64,000 nucleotides of DNA from Lysobacter sp. ISL-50 (GTDB lineage: Bacteria > Pseudomonadota > Gammaproteobacteria > Xanthomonadales > Xanthomonadaceae). The stretch is taken from contig NZ_JAGGRI010000038.1 in assembly GCF_018612875.1 (NCBI RefSeq), forward strand, positions 48,179 to 112,178. Reading direction: 5' to 3'. This document shows, one piece after another, positions 56,528 through 64,000 of this stretch; position 1 is the stretch's first letter; every line of letters begins with the position of its first letter. The position numbers and the translations under genes are program-made. A model generated the notes under the pieces. That model made no database searches, had not been told where the DNA came from, and saw only the letters and a list, made by a program, of their open reading frames with translations.

Positions 56528-57004
56528 TCAGTCGTCTTCGTCCAGCGACACCGGAATCGTCAGCCCGCGCTTGACCAGGCTGAGCGCGACATTGGTGGTG
56601 AAGCGCTTGATGTTGGGGTTGTCTTCGACCATGCGGATCATCAACGCGTCGAAGTTCTCCGTATCCGGCGCGGTCACCACCAGGACGAAGTCGGCCTCGC
56701 CGGTGACGTAGAACACCTGCTGCACCTGATCCTGCGCGGACAGCCAGCGGCGCAGTTGCGCCAGCAGTTCCGGGCGTTCGCGCTCGACCTGCAGCGAGAC
56801 GATGAAGAAGGTGGGCTTGCCGACTTGCCTGGGGTCGAGCAGCGCCGCCTGGCGCACGATCACCCCGTCTTCGCGCATGCGCCGCAGGCGGCGCTGGATC
56901 GCCGAGGGCGACAGCGCGACCTGTTCGGCCAGGCGCTCGGCGGTCTGGCCGGCGTCTTCCTGCACCAGATTGAGCAGTTGGCGATCGAAGCGGTCGAGTT
57001 TCAT
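56528..57004 (-). CDS. Lrp/AsnC-family transcriptional regulator
   Basis: A 158-residue regulator with N-terminal HTH (DRQLLNLVQEDAGQTAERLAEQVALSPSAIQRRLRRM) and a RAM amino-acid sensing domain (FYVTGEADFVLVVTAPDTENFDALM). It starts at ATG 57004. It is divergent from an M20 peptidase gene (143-base spacer) and precedes the PLP lyase gene, so it likely coordinates amino-acid or peptide use at this locus. Confidence 0.93.
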   Translation of the reverse strand: MKLDRFDRQLLNLVQEDAGQTAERLAEQVALSPSAIQRRLRRMREDGVIVRQAALLDPRQVGKPTFFIVSLQVERERPELLAQLRRWLSAQDQVQQVFYVTGEADFVLVVTAPDTENFDALMIRMVEDNPNIKRFTTNVALSLVKRGLTIPVSLDEDD

Positions 57005-57147
57005 GCGCGCATCTTAAATCCAGGCGTCGGCGAAAAATCACCCGGCGCGGGCGGCAGTCGCGGAAAAACCGCGTCCGGCGCTGTCGCTATGCGGCGCAAA
57101 CGCGCGCCGGCGCCGTTAGCCTTTCCGCCTCCCCCCGAGGTGCCGTC

Positions 57148-58641
<1,494 letters not shown>

Positions 58642-58699
58642 CGCCTCGCCGCGATCGTTCGCGTCCACCTTTACGTTTTCGCACACCCACAGGCCCGCC

Positions 58700-59317
58700 A
58701 TGAAATTGCTCTATCAAACCCACTCGCCGTATGCGCGCAAGGCGCTGGTGTTCGCGCACGAGGCCGGTCTGGCCGATCGCATCGAAGTCGTGCATCACGA
58801 GACCAGCCCGACCCTGCGCAACGAAACGGTCTACGCGCAAAATCCGCTCGGCAAGGTGCCGGTGCTGATTCGCTCCGGGCAAACGCCGATTTTCGATTCG
58901 GACGTGATCTGCGCCTATCTGGACACGCTGCACGATGGCGCGCCGCTGATTCCGCGCGACGGCGAAGCGCGCTGGCACGTGCTGCAACTGCAGGCGCTGG
59001 CGCAGGGCCTGGCCGACTTCGGCATCAAGGTGCGCTGGGAAACCGTGCGCCGGCCCGAAGCGCTGCGCTATGAGCCGCTGCGCGCGGGTTACACGCAAAA
59101 GCTGATCGAAAGCTACGACTGGCTGGAACGCGAGCTCGACACCGACGCGGCCGTGCACGTGGGCCATATCGCGGTGGCGACGGCGCTGAGCTGGCTGGAG
59201 TTCCGCGAGCTGCCCGATTTCCGCGCCGGCCGGCCGCGGCTGAGCGCATGGCTGGATGCGTTCGAGCGCCGCGAATCGATGCGGGCGACGCCGCTGTCGG
59301 GCGAAACCCAGGACTGA
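58700..59317 (+). CDS. Glutathione S-transferase family protein
   Basis: A 205-residue GST. The N-terminal thioredoxin fold opens KLLYQTHSPYARKALVFAHE with a Ser-Pro in the active-site position; NPLGKVPVLIRSG and FDSDVICAYLD follow. A helical C-domain contains HVGHIAVATALSWLEF. ATG 58700 is chosen for the family N-terminus. It lies 58 bases downstream of the peptidase gene and may be cotranscribed. Confidence 0.92.
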   Translation: MKLLYQTHSPYARKALVFAHEAGLADRIEVVHHETSPTLRNETVYAQNPLGKVPVLIRSGQTPIFDSDVICAYLDTLHDGAPLIPRDGEARWHVLQLQALAQGLADFGIKVRWETVRRPEALRYEPLRAGYTQKLIESYDWLERELDTDAAVHVGHIAVATALSWLEFRELPDFRAGRPRLSAWLDAFERRESMRATPLSGETQD

Positions 59318-59341
59318 GGCGGGCCCGCGCCCCTCGTAACG

Positions 59342-59363
59342 GGCCGGCGCTGTCCTGCCGGCC
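59342..59363 (+). terminator. Hairpin after the GST gene
   Basis: GGCCGGC pairs with GCCGGCC around an 8-base loop, 24 bases after the GST stop. There is no clear T-tract. Confidence 0.4.
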
Positions 59364-59473
59364 GCCTGCGCCGCGTTGAACCAGACGACAGCGACGGATG
59401 CGCGTCCGCGAACGATCGCGGTTGTATCCGTTCCTGCGTAGGATCCGCGAACCGGGCCATGCCAGAGGGCGAG

Positions 59474-59947
59474 ATGAAGAAGATCTTCGGAGGATTTGTT
59501 TCGGTAATCCTGCTGGGCATCTACGTGCATCTGATCTACGTGGCGGTGAACGTCGCCAACTGCGTCGGCGCCGTCGGCTGCAAGACCTACGTGGCGGCCT
59601 ATTTCAACGACGGCATGGCGCAGGCGCTGTCGGTGATCGGCGGCCTGATCTCGGCGCTGGTCATCGCCGAGCTGGCCCTGGCCAAGCCCGGCGAGGCGCC
59701 GGGCGCGCGCGTGCTGGACAGCGATGCCTCCACCGGCGCGGTGCGCACGGTAACGGTGGTGTCGGTGCTGTTCGTGCTGGTGTGGATCGGCGCCGGACTC
59801 ACCGCGTTCCTGGTCGGGCTGTATCACCCGACCGCGCTGCCGGTGCTGACCACGCACGGCCAGGCCTGGCTGGGGCTGGCGGTGTCGGCGGCCTATGCCT
59901 ATTTCGGTCTGAGCCCATCCGCCGGCCGCGGCGATAGTCGCGAATAG
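59474..59947 (+). CDS. Uncharacterised four-TM membrane protein
   Basis: A 157-residue protein with four hydrophobic helices (about 5-25, 45-65, 90-112, 122-142 by inspection) and a Cys pair (ANCVGAVGCKTY) in the first outer loop that could form a disulfide. ATG 59474 is preferred over ATG 59459 because AGAGGG lies just before it. No family is recognised. It is convergent with the sterol-desaturase gene, nine bases apart. Confidence 0.75.
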   Translation: MKKIFGGFVSVILLGIYVHLIYVAVNVANCVGAVGCKTYVAAYFNDGMAQALSVIGGLISALVIAELALAKPGEAPGARVLDSDASTGAVRTVTVVSVLFVLVWIGAGLTAFLVGLYHPTALPVLTTHGQAWLGLAVSAAYAYFGLSPSAGRGDSRE

Positions 59948-59956
59948 CGGCCGATC

Positions 59957-60820
59957 CTAGCGGCCGCCTTCGTTTCCCGCGGCCGCATCCAGATGCGACA
60001 GCGAGCGTTCCGGCGGCCCGAACAACTGCCCGAACACGCCGCGCAGTCCGCGCGCGCGCCAGGCATCGCGGAACATCGCGATCCATTCATGGAAGGTCAG
60101 CCGGATCGGATTGTGCCCGTGCACCTGCCCGACGATGCCGTACTCGCACGGCACCTGCTCGTCTTCTTCCACATAGGTGCCGAACCACTTGTCCCAGACG
60201 ATCAGCACGCCGGCGTAGTTGCGATCGATGTACTGCGCGTTGCGGGCGTGATGCACGCGATGGTGCGAGGGCGTGTTGAAGATTTTCTCCAGCCAGCCCA
60301 GCTTGCCCACCGCCTGGGTGTGGACGAAGAACTGGAAGGCCAGATTGATCGCCACCACCGCGACGATGTGCTTGGGCTCGAAGCCGATCCAGGCCAGCGG
60401 CAACCAGAACAGCCACATGCCCGAGATCGGGTAGGTCAGGCTCTGGCGGAACGCGGTGGACAGGTTCAGGCGTTCGGAAGAGTGATGGGTGACATGCGAG
60501 GCCCACATCCAGCGGATGCGGTGGCTGGCGCGATGGAACCAGTAATAGAAGAAATCCTGCGCGACGAACAGCGTGGCGATGGTCCACAGCGAGGCCGGCG
60601 GCAGTTCGAACAAGCGGTGCGCGTACACCGCGTAGTAGATGCCGATCACGATCAGCCACGCGACCGCGTCGCTGGCCTGGTGCATCAGCGCCAGCGCCGC
60701 GTTCGACAAGGTGTCGCGCAGGCTGTACTGGTTGGGGCGGCGCTTGCGCCAATACCAGGCCTCCAATGCGATCAGCAACAAGAACACGGGCGCCAGCGCC
60801 AGCAGAATCCAGTCCTGCAT
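59957..60820 (-). CDS. Sterol desaturase / fatty acid hydroxylase superfamily protein
   Basis: A 287-residue membrane di-iron oxygenase. His clusters HRASH, HVTHH and SHHRVHHARN (HxxxH, HxxHH, HxxHH) are all present between hydrophobic helix pairs. Members hydroxylate or desaturate lipids, sterols or alkylglycerols. The ATG shares a base with the stop of the upstream SRPBCC gene (TGATG), indicating coupled translation. A hydrophobic-ligand-binding SRPBCC protein next to a lipid oxygenase suggests substrate delivery or product binding. The substrate is unknown. Confidence 0.92.
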   Translation of the reverse strand: MQDWILLALAPVFLLLIALEAWYWRKRRPNQYSLRDTLSNAALALMHQASDAVAWLIVIGIYYAVYAHRLFELPPASLWTIATLFVAQDFFYYWFHRASHRIRWMWASHVTHHSSERLNLSTAFRQSLTYPISGMWLFWLPLAWIGFEPKHIVAVVAINLAFQFFVHTQAVGKLGWLEKIFNTPSHHRVHHARNAQYIDRNYAGVLIVWDKWFGTYVEEDEQVPCEYGIVGQVHGHNPIRLTFHEWIAMFRDAWRARGLRGVFGQLFGPPERSLSHLDAAAGNEGGR

Positions 60821-61317
60821 CAGTCGCGCTCCCTGCGCCATGCGCCTTCCAGGCTCTGCGCCATGCGGTCCAGGCAGCGCCGCATCGCCGCGCGCATGAA
60901 GCCGCGCAGCAGCGGCGCGGCCAGCGGCCACGCCAGCACGCTGGTGAGTTCGAATTCGTAGCGCCACACCACCCGCGTCGCTTCGCTGCCGTTGCCGTGC
61001 TCGGCTTCGAAGCGCCAGTCGGCGTGGCCTTCGCGCGCCAGCCACGACAGCGGCGGCCGCAAGCCGCTGAGCACATAGGCGTGCCGGCGCGGCGGATCGA
61101 GCGCGGTAATGCGCTCCATCAACTTCGAACCGTCGCGGTTTTCCAGCGCGCGCAGACTGCCGACCGCGGCCGGCGCCAGCGGCGTGATGCGCCTGAGTCC
61201 GGGAATCGGCCCGTAGCCGTCGAACAGCGCCGGGAAACGCTCGCTGTCGAGGGCGAGGGCGAACACCGCCTCGGGCGCGGCGGCGATGCTGCGTTCGGCG
61301 GTGAGGGACAGGCGCAT
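60820..61317 (-). CDS. SRPBCC-fold (polyketide cyclase/START-like) protein
   Basis: A 165-residue protein. It opens RLSLTAERSIAAAPEAVFALALDSERFPALF, the usual first strand and helix of the SRPBCC fold, and has strands such as ATRVVWRYEFELTS before a long C-terminal helix. The fold encloses a hydrophobic ligand. It is the first gene of a two-gene operon with the sterol-desaturase-like enzyme, overlapping by one base. A binding or dehydratase role is possible. Confidence 0.85.
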   Translation of the reverse strand: MRLSLTAERSIAAAPEAVFALALDSERFPALFDGYGPIPGLRRITPLAPAAVGSLRALENRDGSKLMERITALDPPRRHAYVLSGLRPPLSWLAREGHADWRFEAEHGNGSEATRVVWRYEFELTSVLAWPLAAPLLRGFMRAAMRRCLDRMAQSLEGAWRRERD

Positions 61318-61585
61318 GGCCGGAGTCTAGGAGCGGCTCAGGGGGTTGTCCACACGCTTGCGTATGTTTTGGGGCGGGCCAGCCGGTTCTGCGCGATCGG
61401 TGCGATCCGCTGCTCTTGTCAGGTTAGTCGCCGCCGCTGTCTGGATGTGGGCGGGTGTTCGTAGGTTGCCGCGGACACTCCGGAATGCGGTCATGCCCGC
61501 GAACCCATCTGCCGTGCGTTACATGCGATCAGCACCACTGCCTGTCCGCTTCCCAATCGGGGCGAAGTAGCGGCCGTGTCGTCGA
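61318..61585. other. 268-base gap without a supported gene
   Basis: This region lies upstream of the SRPBCC gene and downstream of the coiled-coil gene (both - strand). ORFs here lack ribosome sites and domains. It probably holds the SRPBCC promoter. I see no clear repeat. Confidence 0.4.
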
Positions 61586-62155
61586 TTATCGTTGTTGCAC
61601 CGGCAGGTACTGACGCCTGTCGCCGTACCCCTGGGCCTTGCGATCGATGTTGGCGCACAGACGGCCGCCGCACAGGGTGATATCGGCGTTGTTGATGGCT
61701 TTGAGTTTGTCGGCCGCGATCTGGTTGTCGCGGATCACGCCGGCATAGTGCATCGACAGCCAGGCGCCGCCGACCAGCAGCAGCCCGATGCAACCGATAA
61801 GCACGGCGGACGTTTTCCAGAGCAGGTTCTTGTGCAGAGCTTCCATGCGCTGCAATTGCTGGGCGAGCGCCTGCGACCCGTTGCCCAAAAGCGCGCCGGC
61901 CTGGCTCAAGCGCTTTTGATAGTCGTCAACCGGCTGTTCCAGGCCGCTTTGCAGTTTGCCCATCAGTGCGCCGGGCAGATGGCTCAAGGTGGCGTCGGCC
62001 GATTGCCGGACGGCCTGCGGGAGCTGCAGCGACAGCGTTTGCAACTGTTGCGACAACGCACGTTGCTGCTGTTCGATCTGAGTGCAGTTGCGTTCGAACT
62101 GTTCCATCAGCGTGGCGGTCGCGCTGATCAGCTGGGTCATTTCCTGCTGGTCCAT
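61586..62155 (-). CDS. Coiled-coil protein with one TM helix
   Basis: A 189-residue protein. Residues about 1-105 are Gln/Leu-rich with heptad spacing (IEQQQRALSQQLQTLSLQLPQ), then one TM helix (about 116-137, TSAVLIGCIGLLLVGGAWLS), then a 50-residue tail with CGGRLC. It lies 57 bases downstream of the lipase gene on the same strand. The topology (cytosolic coiled coil, short periplasmic Cys-containing tail) resembles mobilization/MobB-like helper proteins or a membrane immunity factor. The role is not known. Confidence 0.7.
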   Translation of the reverse strand: MDQQEMTQLISATATLMEQFERNCTQIEQQQRALSQQLQTLSLQLPQAVRQSADATLSHLPGALMGKLQSGLEQPVDDYQKRLSQAGALLGNGSQALAQQLQRMEALHKNLLWKTSAVLIGCIGLLLVGGAWLSMHYAGVIRDNQIAADKLKAINNADITLCGGRLCANIDRKAQGYGDRRQYLPVQQR

Positions 62156-62212
62156 ACGGGGTGTTGCTCCTTTGACGAACGGTCACGGCAATTGCCAGCG
62201 ATGGCGGGCTGC

Positions 62213-63736
62213 TCAGCGCGAGCGGCCGCCGTGGCTGTGCGGTGCGGCTTGCTGCTGTTCGCGTTGCTGCTGTTCGCGCTGTTGCGCGGCCAGGTGTTCG
62301 GCCGCCTGCTGCTCTTGCCGATCGACGGTGGCGATGGCCTGTTGGCGTAGCTGTTGCCCGGCGCCGTGGTTCGCGGCGGACTGGGTCATCGCGCGGAAGG
62401 TGTCCTGATCGCCGGAGGCATGCGCCTGGGTCATTTGTTTGACGAAGGCCAAGGGGTCTTTGCTGAGCAGCGCGGTGCCCGCGCCGAGAGCGGCGGCCTT
62501 GGAATGCAGGAAGTCGCCGATGCCGTCGGCCGCTTCATGCGCCTTCTTGCCGACGGTCTCCCCGACCTCCGCGGCCTTCCGGCCGACGCTTTCGCCGATC
62601 TCGACGACCTTCCTGCCGACCTGCTCGCCCGCCTCGATGGCTTTCTTGCCGGCATGAACGCCCAGATCGACCGCTTTCTCGCCGGTTTCGACGGCTTTCT
62701 TTCCGGCTTGCACGCCCACCTCGGCGGCTTTTCTGCCGGCTTTCTCGTGCAGCTCAAGAATCTTCTCGCCGGTGTCGACGACCGCCTTGCCGGTCTGTGC
62801 GCCGGCCTCGACCGCTCTCTTGGCGGCCTTTTCGTGAAGATCGACCACCTTCTCGCCGATTTCGATCGTCGTGGTAATGCCGCCGCGCAGGTGGCGAACA
62901 TCATCCCGGTACTTGTCGATCATCGGCTCGTATTGCTTCGCCAAGGCCTGGGTTCTGGGATCTCTGAGTACGGACACGTCCACCTTTTGGTCGCCATTAG
63001 TGTTGAGGAAGTTATCCATGTTGTGCGAGGTGCCCTTGGTTCCGGACAGCACCGCCGCCACGATCGGAGCGCGATGCAGTGCGTCGGTCGAAAGGCCTTC
63101 ATGGTTGTTGTAGCCCGCGCCTTTCAGGCTGTTGATTTCTTCCGGCTTGGCGTAGACGCGCACCTGGCCGTAGTGCGGGCTCGCCGCGCTGACCGCATCG
63201 CCGGCCATGACGTGATTGACGAAACGGTTACCGCCTTCGGGCACGCCGTAGTCGAGGCTGGCGGCGCCGTAAGGGTTGAAGGCTTCGCCGCGCAGGCCGA
63301 ATTTGTGCGCGGTGATCTGGGCCAGGCCGCCGCCTAAGGAGTGGCCGGTGGTGGTGACTTCGGGTGCGAAGCCATAATCGTGAGCACTTTTCTTGGCATG
63401 ATCCAGTGCATGTCTGGTCAATGCCATAGCATCGTTAACCTGGGCGTTGACGCCTTTAAACACCATGCCGCCGTCCGAGATGAGTCCATCCTGCTTGGCT
63501 TCACGGTCGAACTCGGTACCGCGGTGGGCAACTACGATCTCGCCGGTGTCCACGCGCTGATAGATTGCGCCTTGGTAGCCGGATGGACGGTCCATGTATT
63601 CCAACGTTTTGTATTTCACACCCTCCAGTTCGAACACTTGATCGATCGGATGTTGCCATTGGCCTTTTAGGCCATTGATATCGTCGCCGTAGGATTGCTC
63701 CGCCAGATTGGCGTACTGCTGGGTTGGGATGGTCAT
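62213..63736 (-). CDS. Class 3 lipase with 11-residue repeat tract and Gln-rich tail
   Basis: A 507-residue protein. Residues about 1-240 are an alpha/beta-hydrolase of the lipase 3 type: AHRGTEFD (oxyanion region), GHSLGGG (Ser133), MAGDAVSAASP (Asp180), and HNMDNFL (His238), a full triad. Residues about 293-405 are an unbroken run of 11-residue repeats of the form VGRKxxEIGEx, predicted amphipathic. The last 45 residues are Gln/Glu-rich (HLAAQQREQQQREQQQAAP). There is no Sec signal. Its ATG overlaps the stop of the gene before it (ATGA). Position, lack of signal and tail suggest a secreted lipase toxin or effector, but the known T4SS recognition domain of the family is not evident. Confidence 0.85.
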   Translation of the reverse strand: MTIPTQQYANLAEQSYGDDINGLKGQWQHPIDQVFELEGVKYKTLEYMDRPSGYQGAIYQRVDTGEIVVAHRGTEFDREAKQDGLISDGGMVFKGVNAQVNDAMALTRHALDHAKKSAHDYGFAPEVTTTGHSLGGGLAQITAHKFGLRGEAFNPYGAASLDYGVPEGGNRFVNHVMAGDAVSAASPHYGQVRVYAKPEEINSLKGAGYNNHEGLSTDALHRAPIVAAVLSGTKGTSHNMDNFLNTNGDQKVDVSVLRDPRTQALAKQYEPMIDKYRDDVRHLRGGITTTIEIGEKVVDLHEKAAKRAVEAGAQTGKAVVDTGEKILELHEKAGRKAAEVGVQAGKKAVETGEKAVDLGVHAGKKAIEAGEQVGRKVVEIGESVGRKAAEVGETVGKKAHEAADGIGDFLHSKAAALGAGTALLSKDPLAFVKQMTQAHASGDQDTFRAMTQSAANHGAGQQLRQQAIATVDRQEQQAAEHLAAQQREQQQREQQQAAPHSHGGRSR

Positions 63737-64000
63737 GGCGTAGCCGCCTTGGGCGTGAGAGTGATGGTGAACAACTCGTCATCCCGGAGGTGGGTCATTT
63801 TTGAACGGTCGGTTCGACCATAGCTCACCGGATTGTCCAGAGTGGTGACTTCATCATCCAAATAGCTAGCTTTCGCGAAGTACGTGATTTCAGCCTGCTG
63901 CGCGACTAGCTTTTCAGGATAAATATTCGGAACGAACCGCGTTTCGCCCTTTGCACCCGTCGCCTTCAGAGTGGCGCGCGCTTGCATCAATTTCCAGCGG
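63733..64000 (-). CDS. Small protein upstream of the lipase gene (possibly 5' partial)
   Basis: The frame runs from the window edge to TGA 63733. TTG 63990 or ATG 63987 are possible starts, but the frame stays open to base 64000 and may continue beyond. At least 84 residues are visible, ending LRDDELFTITLTPKAATP, mostly beta-like. The stop overlaps the lipase start by four bases, so the two are coupled. An immunity or adaptor role for the lipase is plausible by position only; no family is recognised. Confidence 0.6.
   Translation of the reverse strand, partial: RWKLMQARATLKATGAKGETRFVPNIYPEKLVAQQAEITYFAKASYLDDEVTTLDNPVSYGRTDRSKMTHLRDDELFTITLTPKAATP

Noticed and set aside
61346..61570. 74-residue + strand ORF between the SRPBCC and coiled-coil genes
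   Set aside because: No ribosome site, Arg/Val-rich shadow-like composition, no domain.
62213..63736. XVIPCD-type type IV secretion signal in the lipase
   Set aside because: The tail is Gln-rich as in such effectors, but I could not find the conserved block that should precede it; secretion route left open.

Overview
The window looks like chromosomal DNA of a Lysobacter-type member of the Xanthomonadaceae. The grounds are very high GC with strongly GC-ending codons, a giant nonribosomal peptide synthetase (NRPS) gene, many secreted hydrolases, a class A beta-lactamase, and dispersed hairpin repeats (core GGAGGGGCTTCAGCCCCGATGC) of a kind I associate with this genus. This assignment is inference; there is no rRNA or tRNA here to confirm it.

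Region 1 (1-24840, all + strand) is the downstream part of an NRPS biosynthetic operon. It holds a 5'-truncated NRPS with four A-PCP units and no thioesterase, an MFS exporter, a small protein with an HPDLGR...CPF motif, a kynurenine 3-monooxygenase-like flavoenzyme, an MBOAT O-acyltransferase with an SGNH partner, a second (OafA-type) acyltransferase with its own SGNH domain, and an RND efflux pair. A hairpin follows the last gene. Gaps of 65-130 bases between genes are filled by 22-32-codon basic ORFs that start in the upstream stop codon (ATGA) and/or end at the next start. The proposed job is synthesis, oxidation, O-acylation and export of an undescribed peptide.

Region 2 (25000-36950) is a mix of catabolic and envelope genes: a secreted beta-propeller protein, five exact-period 205-bp tandem repeats, an acyl-CoA dehydrogenase divergent from a TetR regulator, an NHL-propeller/M23 fusion, a Tat-type class A beta-lactamase, a membrane protein, and a DHA2 drug exporter divergent from a LysR regulator.

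Region 3 (36950-45750) alternates AT-richer accessory pieces (a serine protease with a small secreted partner; a small membrane protein; a lipoprotein) with GC-rich genes (M28 aminopeptidase, VOC protein).

Region 4 (45780-61320) contains a coupled alkaline phosphatase pair, a gene remnant, an orphan ATP-grasp protein, a DesT/DesC/DesB-like acyl desaturase system, two GSTs, LysR and Lrp regulators, a diaminopropionate ammonia-lyase-like enzyme, an M20 peptidase, and a coupled SRPBCC/sterol-desaturase pair.

Region 5 (61586-64000, - strand) is a compact three-gene group: a partial upstream gene, a class 3 lipase carrying an 11-residue repeat tract and a Gln-rich tail, and a coiled-coil/TM protein. 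It may be a secreted lipase effector with associated proteins.
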